NCBI RefSeq assembly: GCF_905163445.1
Contig: NC_053182.1
Coordinates: 7,564,001 to 7,628,000, forward strand
From: Pararge aegeria
Taxonomy: Eukaryota; Arthropoda; Insecta; Lepidoptera; Nymphalidae
DNA length: 64,000 nt
Direction of reading: 5' to 3'
Shown piece by piece: positions 42,386-54,659 of the stretch. The notes beneath the pieces are model-generated. The model was not told the origin of the DNA, did no database searches, and saw only the letters and a program-made list of their open reading frames with translations. The position numbers were made by a program, and so were the translations under genes. Each line of letters opens with the position of its first letter. Positions within the stretch are counted from its first letter, which is position 1.

Positions 42386-44436
42386 TATCCTTGTTCCCAT
42401 CTCCTTGTGACTGTAAAATATAGGATTAAGGTGACCATAGACTAAGAGAGACAAAAAAAAATCAGACGAAGAAGATACGAATAAAATAAGAATTGTTATT
42501 ATCATGACGAGTACAATAGGTAAGTGACAGCTCTATCCGTAGAAAGATTGCTTCCTTCATCTTCGTTTAAGTTAATACCTACCTACAAACTAAGACCAAC
42601 ATACGAATGCCGAACTGTTAGTAGACGCATGATCAAAATGGCAGTGAGTATGCATTTTTTGTGCTAAACTCTTAACAAGTTTTTCAATTTGTCATTATAT
42701 AAAATCTGCTGCTATTTTAACCATTCGTGATGGATCTTTATAACATTTTGTTTCAAGTATCCACTACAGTCAAGAGTATTTTAAAAAAATAAATATAATC
42801 TAAGCAATCCTACATTCTAGATCATGCGCGTATCATTTTATTGATCGATTATTATTAATCCAACGTGATATTATTTTTTACACTGATATATAATAAACAA
42901 ATGAATACAGTTTTATTCTAACGAAACAGCCTTTATAACTGACTTAAAATATAACGAGTGTTCCAAAACTAGATTTTCCCGATATTTCTGTATCAATTAC
43001 CGTGTCTGCTCATAACAATACGTAGACAAAACTCTAAAATATAATATAAACATTTCCAAAATGCCGATTTTGAATGCTAATTAATACAAATGTGTGTTTT
43101 TAGATAAGTATAGATAGCGGTAACCGTACCGCGTATAGGTACATACACAAACAATGTTTTTTGCTTTCTTGTGGCAATCGAAAAGGATTTTATTTAAACG
43201 AATTTTAATTATATTCGTTGTCAAACACATCAAGATGCCGTGGCTATTGTCAAAATCGACAACCACGAAAGATTAACTAATAACTCGATCTTATCAGTAA
43301 GGTGACTTCGCACCTTTGCCGAAAGTTATCAAGTCCCACATCTGGGTATTGTATTCGAGATGCCAAGGCCGTGATCCTCCATCCATCACCTGCTAAGCCC
43401 TCAAGAGCAGCCGCCACTGGGCTATATGACGTGTTCGTACAAATATTTTTGATACGGATTTGGACGCGACAGGTCATAAATATAAGTTATCATAATAACA
43501 AGATCAAATCACTCTACCAGTAAGATATATTTTACATCTAAAACAATGTAGCGGATTGCTGGGTTTGAAGTTATTTCAATAATAATATTAAGAAAGTCGT
43601 TATAATCTTTAACGTCGGATTAGTTAAGCAGTGACAGATTCTTTCAAATATTAGAGTGTGCCAAAACAATGCGTTACTATTCCAACCATATGCCACTAAA
43701 CCAATAATGAAATAATATGTAAAAAAAAATTGGAAAATCCAAAAGTGTACGACTCATAATGTTCATTTAATTATCAAATATTGAAAAAATAAATACAGTC
43801 TTGCAGTTTTCGTTTTTTATTAATTGCAATTAAACTACACTGAATTAATTAATCATTCGCATTCAGAGACCTACAATCGTCGATTAGAATTTACAAAAAA
43901 AAAAATTAACTCAAATAATAGATTTTTTCACAAGTTAAGAGTGTTTTCGGGTTTCACACATGACGGACAGGAAAATTTTTTGACCTATTTTGGTGTTTTT
44001 TTCCAATTCTATTGCAGTAAATCAATTTTTTAAACGTATGGAATTAATCTCCATTAAATTATCTCGTCAATAGTATGCAAAATATCTTGATTCCGTGAAC
44101 TAACAAGGCTATAATAATAAAAATAGCCGCCGAAATGAGGCGAAAAAAATTTTTCGCATCATGAGTCGTGCAATAAGGGGCCTGACGTCGTCAAAACATA
44201 TCCTAAATTGATCCTTTATCCAATCCTAAAGCTGAATTTCCTAATCCTAACTATTCTGATAAATCCGAATGGAAGTTTGTTTGTTTAGGGTTTGGTAGGG
44301 TGCAGGACATTCGTCCACGAAAAATCCATTTTTCCTGAGAGATGGAAAAGGAACTCCTAGAAGCGGAAAACTCACAAATATTTTTTTTTCACGAGGTACG
44401 GTTTTAAGTAATTTTTTTTCACGAGGTTTTAAGTTC
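42386..44436. other. Intergenic, nothing firm
   Basis: AT-rich with no gene or repeat identified. 43300-43440 is slightly GC-richer with short open frames on both strands and no domain. Confidence 0.35.
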
Positions 44437-44612
44437 ATGCAGTCTACACTGGTAGCGGGCCAACCTTTTAGGGGTAGGTATTGTAGTTATATTAAACGTA
44501 TACCCACTTATCGGATTATACGCAACATCGTACTGGAACACTATTCGCTCGACTTTTCTGCTAGGGTGGTAACTTTGCCACGACCAAAGCCTCCCACCGG
44601 GGAAAGTTTGCA
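44437..44612 (-). repeat. SINE family B body fragment
   Basis: GGTAGCGGGCCAACCTTTTA, TAGTTATATTAAACGTATAC, CGTACTGGAACACT and CGACCAAAGCCTCCCACC repeat the middle of the element at 60895-61345. Confidence 0.6.
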
Positions 44613-44734
44613 AGCGATGGTTTGCATTTGTATGGTTCATTTAAATAAATCGAAGGAGATATAAAATGCATGCCATCTGACGTATTTCCAACAGCAAGTA
44701 CACATTCGTTAGTCGCGTGAACTCGTGTAAAGAC

Positions 44735-44946
44735 GTACTGCAGCGATCATACTATCGCAACTTCTTGCAGAGGTAGAGGCAACTTTTTGCAGATGTTACT
44801 GGAGCATTCTACTTCAAAGAACTCTTTGTCCCGTCGCAAACGTCTCATAGAAATCGATCGCAGCGACCGATAGCTCTTGTTTGGACTGTGTATGCCAGTT
44901 TCGAAGAGATGGATCGCTGCGATTTGCATGCAGTCGATCGATCGAC
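44735..44946. other. Cluster of GCAGCGATC-type motifs and a 14 bp palindrome
   Basis: GCAGCGATC at 44740, GATCGCAGCGACC at 44856 and, inverted, GGATCGCTGCGAT at 44911, followed by GTCGATCGATCGAC at 44933-44946. No function is known to me; it may be a regulatory block. Confidence 0.35.
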
Positions 44947-45179
44947 GGGTCTCCCCTTAAGATTAGGAACGCTTAAAGACACTCAGCGAGCGATAGAGAC
45001 AGTTGGCTATGCTAGAAGTACATATTAATTTTCTTAATCAAACCAGGAATGTCGAGGTCCTTAGAAGAACTAAAGTTACCAACATAGATCAACGAAGACT
45101 ACTTCACGTAGTAATACACCATGATTTTATCTCACTGTATATCTAATGCTAGCTGAATATTAAGCTCTATTTTCTTTCG

Positions 45180-45590
45180 ACATATTTAGGTACGTTATTA
45201 GAACTTAGTAGAAGTACAGCTCGACCGGGGAGTACTACTGACATGCTTACTTCTGCCAACAAACAGCATTGATGCAATTTTTGGAGTGCTGTTTTCCGGT
45301 CTTTAGGGCTTGGTTGCCATTGTAATAACAGGCGCACGGGGATTAACACCTACGCCTATAAGGTTGATGGACAATGGTCGGCACGTTGCAGGACGTGCTC
45401 TTGGATATTGGATAGAAGCAGGCGTTACTTTGCGGAAATCCATGATATATTATCAAAATTAAGCTTAATTTGCTATACTCCGCGAAACGCTCTAATCTGA
45501 AGTGCTCTTTGTATGCCCCGAGAAGTGTTGCTCTGTTTATAGGAGCTAGTTGAAGTGGGCCATCTGATTGGTCCTCCAATTGTAATACTA
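45180..45590 (-). pseudogene. RTE-like LINE relic with an 8 bp-flanked insertion
   Basis: The 3' flank (CTGTTTTCCGGTCT..., TAACACCTACGCCTATAAG) matches the relic at 9355-9454. The frame LAPINRATLLGAYKEHF resembles LSPINRAKLRRACMEHV there. A 99 bp insert (45403-45501) with exact 8 bp flanks interrupts the coding remnant. Catalytic domains are absent. Confidence 0.6.
45403..45501. mobile_element. Short fold-back-family insertion, 8 bp target duplication
   Basis: GTGCTCTT at 45395-45402 and again at 45502-45509. The insert holds TAGAAGCAGGCGTTACTTTG and AAGCTTAATTTGCTATAC, the left-arm sequence of the element at 2998. The host LINE sequence continues on either side, so the ends are well defined. 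Confidence 0.7.
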
Positions 45591-45697
45591 TAAAAAAGGC
45601 TTCAATATATTGTAATAAATTAAAGCAATAGATCGATACAATCAGTTATTTGATATGTTACCCACATCGGATACAATACCTCAGTCAATCCCTACTA

Positions 45698-46099
45698 ATA
45701 TTATAAATGTCAATGTAAGTTTGTTTGTTACGCTTTCACGCAAAAACTACTAAACCGATCCTCGTGAAACTTTGTACAGTATTAGAAGTAATATAAAATA
45801 CTTTTTATCCCGACATTAAGCTTTGTTCCTTTGGGAGAGGGGGTGAAAGTATTTGACGATTTTACACTATAACTCCGACAAATTATAACCGATTTAAATA
45901 ATTATTTTTGTACTTGTGTTTAATTTTGCCCAAACTGTGGTTGGAGATAGAGGATAGAACTCCTCAGCGGACAGCAGCAAACCCCACATTTAAGGCTTAG
46001 CGATACCGAATACTTTAATTTTTTTTAGAACTACAACTAAATTTAATTCCACATAAAAAACAAAATCAGCCGCAGACGAAGTTGTGGGCAACAGCTAGT
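45698..46099 (+). repeat. Interspersed repeat with TTACGCTTTCACGC core, fullest copy
   Basis: Starts CCTACTAATATTATAAATGT and GTTTGTTACGCTTTCACGC, continues AAACTACTAAACCGATCC, and ends GACGAAGTTGTGGGCAACAG CTAGTA. About 400 bp, no ORF. Fragments at 3345, 3487, 4606 and 33065. It is very common in Lepidoptera; class unresolved. Confidence 0.6.
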
Positions 46100-46300
46100 A
46101 GCATATAAAAGTACACCGCTGGACTAAAGGCCTATCCCGATGGAAGAATTTGCTTATTATCACCACGTTGGACAGACGGCTTGATGATTGTAGTAGATGG
46201 TAGTAGCAGCACTGAGGACGCTGCTGCCCGCTCTCTCTTATATTCCCTTAGTCGCCTCGTAAGACACCCGCGGGAAGAGAAAAGATGGTGACAGTTAATA
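46100..46300 (+). repeat. Dispersed repeat with AGTCGCCTCGTAAGACACCC
   Basis: The motif at 46250-46269 followed by GCGGGAAGAGAAAAGATGG is a block I know as recurrent in lepidopteran genomes. Boundaries unclear; single copy here. Confidence 0.4.
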
Positions 46301-48060
46301 TTTTCTTACCTCCGCCAATACATAGAATGGTCTGGGTCCTAAAGCTCGAGGGAAGCCAGTTGCCAAGGTCCAAGATTGTCTAAATTGGCAGCCTCAATGA
46401 GACTCGCAAGGATTTCCTTTCGCAGTCCACTCGCACTGACAGATACAATGCGAGTACTTGGTGGAACATACACGTAATTCGCGTCCTGGTGAATAAACTG
46501 TCAACATTTATTTATGATCTTTATGGGCTCCCATGTAAGAAGTTATAATTTTACGCGTTAACATGAGGCGAGTTGATCATAAATATTTAATAGATATTTT
46601 CCCACAATGGGGTGGCCATCGGCACCGTTAACCCTCTGGAGCGTTGTAAAGGACGATCGGAATCGAATAAATTCTAACCCCGAGAGTTTTACTGAGCAAA
46701 GTTATTAGCTTCCATTCATTGTTAACATTCGCTCTCCCATTATTGGGTACTATGAGGAATAATTTTACTATTAGCTCGAGTAATCATTCGATTATTTTCA
46801 ACTTGTTATTTATTGGTTTATAGCGAATTGTATGTTATTGGTTTGTTGCAATTCAATTGATGTTTTTAATAACTAGTTGAAAAATAATAAAGAATTGATT
46901 TTAGCAGCGTGCTTATAGTTCGATATACTTAATTTAACATTATACTAATGCTACTTCTTTCCTTTGCTGAAATTATAAAAAATAGTGACTCGATAATTGT
47001 GTTAGAAACATTACCGATATTTTAATCAACAATGAGGATTTAGTATTTATGCTACAGAATATAATCTTTGTAATGGTAGGTACCTAAGTATTTAAATTAT
47101 AGTTAAAGGCTGTGGGGCAATGTGGAAGATTATAATTATTGAACTTTTCCTGGTCAATTCTGGTGGGCAGGCTTGGCCGTGGCATTTTACCCAACCGACT
47201 AAGAGCCAAGCAATTTAGCGTTCAAATTCCGGAAACAGATTAGCGGTATGGTTTCAATATAACTGCCATACCCCATTACAGGTCAACCTGATATCATCTA
47301 TCATTAATTAGAACCACGTGAAATTACAGTCAGATTTGGTAAATACAACTTGTAGTGGAATAAAAAAAACTTCATTAGGATATTGTTCTCTCAACCCAAA
47401 TCGCTTTCACGCCTAGAAAGCGATTTATTCAATAACATTATTATTTCCTAATCTTTCCTTATTAATCGTTTCAAACAAACACTCCATTGAGACCCAGTTC
47501 TATTTATCCTAATCGATGGTGAGTCAGTTAACAGTTTGCAGCGGTTCCGCCTATGAGTTGTTAATTGACACCCACGAGTTTAAGGTACAAAACGTATCAA
47601 GCGTTCGATGGTCGCATCCTGTATTGTGTAACTTTTGCCGGTTGCCAACCGTTCAAAATACGTAATTCGATTTGATAGCGTCAGTAGTAATAGGTATTCA
47701 TCGCTAAGGTATAATAATATCTATTACAAATTCAAATGCTTTCTTGTTTTTGTTTGTTGGTCGAACAGGTAATGTTCGACTAGACGACTGCACCGATTTT
47801 GTTAAAATCATCCTAATGCATGCCGAAGATGGAAAAGAATGCCTGGTTCTGATCCCCAAAAAACCAACACATCTTGAAATTGCAGCTTAACCGACCTTGG
47901 TAAAATTTTCCATACAGAAAGCTTATGTCCTAGATATTTGTTTTTATGAAACATTCAACAGAAACTTATTTTGGTTATAGATGACATATTTTCATCGGTT
48001 AGGTACGAGCAGACAACCGTCTGCATTACCTTAGTAAGACCTACTACTAAAGCTATTCTA
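46301..48060. other. Intergenic with SINE B scrap and two GC-richer blocks
   Basis: 47215-47360 carries a decayed family B body. 46540-46790 and 47520-47690 are repeat-free and GC-richer than the rest; both are candidate conserved noncoding DNA. No gene seen. Confidence 0.35.
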
Positions 48061-48064
48061 AAGC

Positions 48065-48205
48065 TTTTTTGCTATCGCCGTACCTTGGGCAGGACAGAGG
48101 TTATCGTGGGGCTCCCCCACCTGATGGGGTACACCTGAACTAAAAACAACCACGGCTTGCCCCTCTTACTGCCCGGGAAACCCGCTTCCCGGATGGTCTA
48201 TTCTA
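48065..48205 (+). repeat. Dispersed repeat, CTTGGGCAGGACAGAGG type (copy 1)
   Basis: CTTGGGCAGGACAGAGGTTA, GGGGTACACCTGAACTAAAA and ACCACGGCTTGCCCCTCTTA correspond block by block to 49230-49310. Unknown class. Confidence 0.55.
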
Positions 48206-49194
48206 TATGTACTTAGTCTAAGTCCAGGTGCAATGCAGGATTCTGGTTGTTAAGCAACTCAAACAAGTTTATAACTGAGATGTAAGATTTGAATTTGACC
48301 TTCAACTGTCCTGCTATGGTTACTTATGTGTCTTCGCTGATGTGTGCCAATGCATTCCTGTGGCCCAGCCACCAGGCGACTAGTTGGAACACCGTTGGGG
48401 TCTTAGCCGATATAAGCATCGTGCCACCCTGTGTTGCGGTTCCACACGAAAAAAAAAGTTACCTATGTACCTGTCAAGTTCCAACTAAAATACGACCAGA
48501 TTGCCAATTTCCCTCTCTTCTCCTCTTCGCTCTCTCTCTTCTTCCTCTCCGCGAGAGAAGAGGCTGATGTACTATTTTAGTACATTAATAATATTTTTAA
48601 ACGGATCGAATCTGATGGCTTGTGTTCTTTTGAGTATCTAGTTCCAAACTCATCGCCATCCAAGGCCACTGGTTTATACTCGGGTCCTCTGGACAGACTT
48701 TGGTAGCTTGACCTTTTAGAAGTCAAACAGTAGCATGCTCGACCATCGACAACATCTCTTCTTCTCAATAACTCGTTCAAAATAATAAAGTACGAGTGTA
48801 GGACCGTCATACAAATTAATATTTGAATAAGTAATTGAGGTAAAGTTTACCATTTGGGGAATTTTGGTATTAATGAATCACTAAAAACAGCGCCGTTAAC
48901 GCGTCGTACTTATTGCTCGTTATGTTTAATGCCTTAAATGATTGTACGAAATTCTGGGTCACCGCTGCCCGTCAATATTGACATGTTTCAAAGAAGGCTA
49001 CCGGGTTCATTATGATATGTACGAAGCCAAACACGCCCACGTACGGTTAGTTTATGAATAATATAAAAACTTGGCACTATTATAGCCCAGCGGATAAACC
49101 ACTTTGTAAGAGTGATTTTCTAGGCTTTTTTTATTCCCTTATAAATGTTTTTTTTTATTTATTTATCTTCATCATCATTTACAAACTTTTTTTT

Positions 49195-49510
49195 TTGTCG
49201 TGGTGGTAAAGCTTTATTGCTTCCTCCGACACTTGGGCAGGACGGAGGTTATGTAGGGGGTACAGCTAAAGGGGTATACCCAAACTAAAAACCACCACGG
49301 CATGTCCCTCTTGTTAGACGCTGGCTGGCTTTGTTAGACCCTTGGGGAACCCGTTGTATACCTCAACCTGTTTTAGTCTCATAAAATGAGCACAGGCCTC
49401 CGCCTTAATAATTTAGAGAGTCGTTTTTAGAGCATGTGTGTTGGCTTAACCATCAATTATGATTGAAACCACCGACGGCTTTACGTGCTCTCTGAGAACG
49501 TAGCTGATCT
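49195..49510 (+). repeat. Dispersed repeat, CTTGGGCAGGACGGAGG type (copy 2)
   Basis: It shares the three blocks of the 48065 copy and runs on through CTTTGTTAGACCCTTGG to CACCGACGGCTTTACGTGCT near 49470. 48206-49194 between the copies shows nothing I can name. Confidence 0.55.
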
Positions 49511-49569
49511 CCTCAACTCTTAACTCCAGGCTAGTAATGACAATTTCTTAATAGAAAAACAAGAGCAAT

Positions 49570-49806
49570 TTGACGGAGGACAGTGGGCAGCGACCCTGCT
49601 TTCTTAGTCCAAGGCTGTGGGTTTGATTCCCACAGCTGGAAAATGTTTGTGTGATAAACATGAATGTTTTTCAGTGGCTGGGTGTTTATATATGAGTATT
49701 TATTTATATTATTCATAAAATTATTCTTAGTCTTCTTAGTACTCATAATACAACCTACGCTTACTTTGATGTGTATAATTGTTGTATTATATTTATTTAT
49801 TTATGT
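49570..49806 (+). repeat. tRNA-derived SINE, family A, diverged
   Basis: GCAGCGACCCTGCTTTCTTA, then GCTGTGGGTTTGATTCCCAC (B-box with one change), GTGGCTGGGTGTTTATATA, CCTACGCTTACTTTGATGTG with an internal loss, and a TATTTATTTATG tail. Confidence 0.7.
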
Positions 49807-49954
49807 ATTAAAACTTAACTTAACAATTTTAGTATCTCGGCTGATTATTACTTCTAATCGCTAGAGAGCAGATCGCCTTGTGTCGTAAGTAATGCAAGTA
49901 AATCGAAATCCATATATTAGTAAGTTTATCTAAGCAGCCTACTTCCTTGTTTTT

Positions 49955-50312
49955 AAGGGTTCCGTTCCTCAAAAGAAAAAAAATGGAATCGATCACTTTG
50001 CTGGCTGTCTATCTGTCAAGACCCTTTAATCCGGATACGCGTGGCGGTACCGAGTTGAAATTAAAACTATGTTATACTCATGTCTCAACAGTCCCTTGAA
50101 GCTGTGAAAATAACTTTTAAACTTCAAACGTCCGTTTATGCCGAATATTTCGATATTCTCGAGGAAATTAGAATTTACAGGGAACTTTACGTTGACTATG
50201 AATTTGGCAAGTAATATTTATTATGCTACATACGTCTCTTATTATAATTTGTACCTACAAATTTTTACGGAACCCTCAGTGGGCGAGCCCGATTCGCTTA
50301 TGTCCGCTTTCT
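49955..50312 (+). repeat. Dispersed repeat, GGGTTCCGTTCCTCAAAAG ... ACGGAACCCTCAG
   Basis: The two ends, GGGTTCCGT at 49959 and ACGGAACCCTCAGTGGGCGA at 50268, are partly inverted copies. Between them lie GATCACTTTGCTGGCTGTCT and other blocks typical of a very widespread lepidopteran MITE-like repeat. No ORF. Confidence 0.6.
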
Positions 50313-51088
50313 TAGATTAAGATGTCTACTATTATTAGTCCATCAAAACTTATCTTTCACACGCCCGGAGCAATAGATTTGTAATCAAATCAGTGCGGTC
50401 ACAGACGAAACCGAGGTGGTTCGTCCCCAAGGAGCGGGGGCCCATTGACAGGTTATTGATACAAATAGCCCCACCCTCCCCCCGGGACCCCGCCTCGATA
50501 ACACCAATAAAACCTGATTGATATTGTGTAAGTGCGCCCGGAAAATGTGGGAACTCAATTGATGTTACAGCCAAATTCGATTGGTGGAAAATTGAAAAGA
50601 ATTACGCTTGCAGCCGAATAACAGCTTTATGGGGACGCGGTAGAGTGAGTTGTGTATGCGATTGTCTCGCCTTGTGTCGTTTTGTTCCTGGGGTCATTGT
50701 ATTGATAGTAGCTGGAGGCGTGAATAGTGCTGTCTAATGGTGAAGTTACACGTGCCTCTTTGAAACTCACTGTAACTAGGGAACTGCAGGTGCGGTAAGT
50801 AGAAGGTATGGTAAACTGTATCAAATTGTCCCGGTAAAAGTTATTGCGGATGTGTTTTGAGAATAGGACGAGTGGGTACAGAATTCTCGTAGCATTAGTT
50901 TAAACGGATGAAGTTATTAAATACAGTACCTATTAATTTTTAAGTTTTTGGTATTTTTTAATTAAACTCAAAAATTATTATAGTATTCTATTTTTTAATT
51001 ACTCGCGTAATTTGTAAATGGCCTTTAGCAAAACAAAAGACTGACGTTGTAGTTAGATATTCTTCAATTTATTTCTAAATTAGAAATA
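50313..51088. other. Intergenic with a GC-rich repeat-free block
   Basis: 50350-50600 is the most GC-rich host DNA outside the Jockey element and the Tbx20 exons. The weak open frame there (- strand) has no domain. It is a candidate conserved noncoding element. Confidence 0.35.
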
Positions 51089-51164
51089 TAGTTTATTAGT
51101 ATGAAATACTAATAAACTATTAATTATTATTAATAGTTTATTAGTATGAAATACTAATAAACTA
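51089..51164. repeat. Tandem pair of 31 bp palindromes
   Basis: TAGTTTATTAGTAT-GAA-ATACTAATAAACTA occurs at 51089-51119 and again, identical, at 51134-51164. Each is a 14 bp stem with a GAA loop. A smaller palindrome (ATTTCTAAATTAGAAAT) precedes them. Confidence 0.85.
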
Positions 51165-52690
51165 TTAGTATCGTAATTATTAGTTCTAACAATTATGTTT
51201 TACTATATATGTTCTACAAATATTTAACTACTTCCTAAAATAAAATAAAAGCTGTACCGACAATTCGTTTGTGCGCTGCATACTAATTGACACAGACCGA
51301 CTGACAAAGGGTTGAAACTTTGCCCTTCTTTTAAGTTCAGAAGTAACAAGATTATTGAACAATTAAAACAACATGTTTGCTTTTAATTTGATTGTTTGAT
51401 GGGCACTTTGAGTATCTCACAAACGAAATAAAAAGAGAAAAAAGCCTTCCCACTGAAACAAAGAACGTGTATTACATTAGCCGCTATCAGTAGCGGTCGA
51501 CAAAGTAAAATTGGGGACACCTTATTTCCTCGGCTGGTTTGCAAAACACGTTCACGCTTCCCACCTATTCCCACATCTCAACGCTTATAGATACTATCTG
51601 TTACACTTATTAAACATACGTAACAGTGAATTAAAGTTCTTTATTCGGTATACATTGCTGTTTTTCTTTGCTTTGAGTAAATCACCAGGTTTATAGGTCG
51701 TAATGGACAGGTATAAAGTTGATTTGAACGTGTTTTCGTAGCGTCGTAGCCTGTTTAGTGGTACGGTGGCAGGTGGGCGCCTTCTTTACACTGATAACAC
51801 GCTAATGCCCTCAACTTTGCACCACAAAGGGAGGCAGGGGGTTCGGCACGAAAGGGATGGGGATGTTCATGGAGGAAAAATGGGAAAAGTCAGATCATTC
51901 GCCTTATTGAACACAAATAACTTTATCGAGTTGCAATATGCGCTGCGATACGAAATGGCGGATCCGAATTGCTCTTTGAGAAAGCGGCTATTTAAAAAAC
52001 CTTTTATCGTTTATGAATAAAAAAAAAACACTGGGATCTAATGAGTGGAAAACTTTACAACTCGGAAACTATTGATTGTTTATTCGTTTCAAGATATTAA
52101 TCTGCCTTAGACAAAGGTAAGCTGTTTTATTCGGTTTCTTTGTTCGATTTTCAAAGTTCTTAATGGTTCTTCTAGTAAACTTGTCGTTCATTAAAATAAA
52201 TATGTTAAAATTCCCTACAGCAATAGTATCGTCGCACGAAATGATACGAGCTTAAAATTGAGATACATTTTTAATTAATATCTAAAGTGAATACTATTAG
52301 ATTGGTTAGAACTGTTACGTACACAGATCTCTCTCATGTATTTTTCTGCAATCTTCAGTTCTTTTGGCCGTCAAATCACTAACCAATTCTTTTTACTTGC
52401 ATTAGTATCCTATTTCACATAATCCATACATCTATTCTATGTTCATACTGTACCTACTCATTTGATCATATACATACATATTTAACAATAATACACAGAT
52501 ACATACAATAATACACAGTTAAAAAAACAGCATTCTTTTGCGTTACTTCAGTTTAAAAATATATAATGTGGGTACAAGATAAGCGTTTATAAAATACAAT
52601 CTTTTATTCTTTAGATTATGGAAATGCATCTATACCTATAGAGGGTTGTAAGAATCGTTGTACCTTTGCATTTTTCCAAGTTCATCTCAA
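51165..52690. other. Intergenic, nothing recognised
   Basis: AT-rich, except 51760-51860 which is GC-richer. No gene, RNA or repeat identified. Confidence 0.35.
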
Positions 52691-52860
52691 TGTACCATCT
52701 CAATTACAGGGCGTCCACTGTTGGACATAGGTTTTTTGTTGAGATTTCCAAACGATACGGCTTCTGCAGCTTGATCCAGCGACACGTTTTATGCCGTTTG
52801 TTTTCTTTGTGAGGGAAGGATTTTCAAAGCTTGTCTCAGTATTTCTCAAAATACGACCTG
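52691..52860 (-). pseudogene. RTE-like LINE 3' fragment, weak
   Basis: ACAGGGCGTCCACTGTTGGA, then GGACATAGGTTTTTTGTTGA, match in kind the 3' end of the relic at 56390 (GATGTCCACCGCTGGACATA). Only a diverged 3' scrap remains. Confidence 0.4.
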
Positions 52861-54659
52861 CCCAATATGGTGGTAATTCAACTTTTGTAAATTTCGCTTT
52901 AACGAAGTTTACTTTATACCGCAGGAAAATTTTCTTCGTGTCACGAGAAATTCAAGACGTTTAAAGTCGCGTACTACCGCTAGTTCTTTATCTGTATTTC
53001 CTTATAAATATTCCTAAGGAACCGTAGGTAACGCCGCGTGTATACATAAAACAGTTTAACGACATTATAAGTCGCTGTCGGAGACGTGTTGGGGATGCTT
53101 TTTATATTTTGGTAGGTACTAAACGTGCAAATAAAGTTTTATTATGTTGAAGGTAGGTGTTACGCCACGCACACGTCGGGCAGGGGGGAGGGGGGAACAG
53201 CCGGTGCTAATGTCTCTCCACACGTCTCCACATTTCAGGAAAACTGCAAACCTAACCGGGTAATAAATTCACGTTTATTACCGCAAATGTACGTAACGTA
53301 GACTCTAGCAGTCGGTACCAAAACGAAACGACAGTCCGACGGTTTCTGAAGACAAGCCATATATATATAGAACCTATATGTAAGTACCTATTGGAGACAA
53401 AACTGACGCTACTTTCCACCATCGAATGGTAAGGTAAGATAGTGGACTCTCGGGGGCTAGATTAATTTTGAATATAGGCGTCGACTAGTTAGGCAAAACT
53501 TATGTACTTGTGCTTATACTTATATTTTTATTATGCGTTAATAAGGAATAGGAAACAGGGATCGTTCACTAACCTGAGCATGTTCGACGACCACAGTTCA
53601 CTGGCACAGCACATATTCACTGGTAACACAGCACATATTCACTGGTAGCACAGCACATATTCACTGGAACACACTTCGCGGATTTGACGATAATAGGAGC
53701 GGCACTCACGATATCACCACAATCCAGGATGTGGTTACGCGCAGACAGGATCAATCGTCATACTTCCGATCGCTAGGTCCAATACCAAATTAAAGCGGCG
53801 CTCACGTCGCCTCGCGGTATAGGTGACAGTTCACGATAAAGAATAGGAGGGTAGTCGAATGTGGCCAATTAACTAAATTCCAAAAAGAAACCTCTAGTTG
53901 GCGGTAGCACTTTTAATAATTTATAACCTTCTTATACAAAAACTATTGTGAGACTACCTTTCACAGCACTGACATAAACTGTACTTTAAACTCCTTTATT
54001 TTTTGATAATAGACGTTTGATTCAATAAGAATTCGATTATAATACCTCCGAATGCAGTTTTTTTTAAAAACTACATTTGTATGATACGTTTCGTGAATGA
54101 GAGTGAACTATGAAACGTGTAAAGGACCTCCCTATGTTAAGTTAGGTGAACTTAAAGGCGTAAAAAAAATTCGATGGGCTATCAGGCATTTGCCCATAAA
54201 ACCAAAATCATGTTTCGATATAAATTAAAAACAAACAACTTGCCTTTTTTTAATAACTGTCAGCTTTGCGAGTCAGAGTTACGGATAAAATAAACAACAT
54301 AACAGTTTAAAGTACCCTACTCTCAATGTTAAAAAAAAATCAAAAACCGTTAAATAACATACCGTAACACTTAGCCTTTTTATAAATTTTTTTGCTGACA
54401 TGCGTGTGCGGAGAAATAGTGGCAAAACGAAGATTTATTATCCTATCTTTACCATTACATACGTTTAGTTCTGCTTCAGGGATCATTGAATTGTATCGAT
54501 GCCTTCCAACCTCGTAAAGTTATCACCATCCTTAGACTATTGGTGTCCTACTACCTGGCGCAGATCTCCTCCTTTATCCACCACACTACTTGAATGTAGG
54601 TTGGCGGGCTTTTATATTTTAAACAAAGGTTTAGTTTATGAATTATAGTGAGTGTAACC
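52861..54659. other. Intergenic with a minisatellite and a possible transcribed unit
   Basis: 53150-53340 and 53400-53860 are GC-richer and repeat-free. On the - strand a good 5' splice-donor sequence (CTCAG/GTTAGTG) occurs at about 53574, at the end of the GC-richer block, so a noncoding first exon is conceivable. Nothing else is recognised. Confidence 0.3.
53599..53667. repeat. 22 bp minisatellite, three and a bit units
   Basis: CACTGG(TAA)CACAGCACATATT units at 53599, 53618 and 53640, ending CACTGG at 53662-53667. The second and third differ at one base; the first lacks three. Confidence 0.85.

Noticed and set aside
53599..53667. CRISPR-like short repeats
   Set aside because: The units are contiguous with no spacers; it is a minisatellite in an animal genome.
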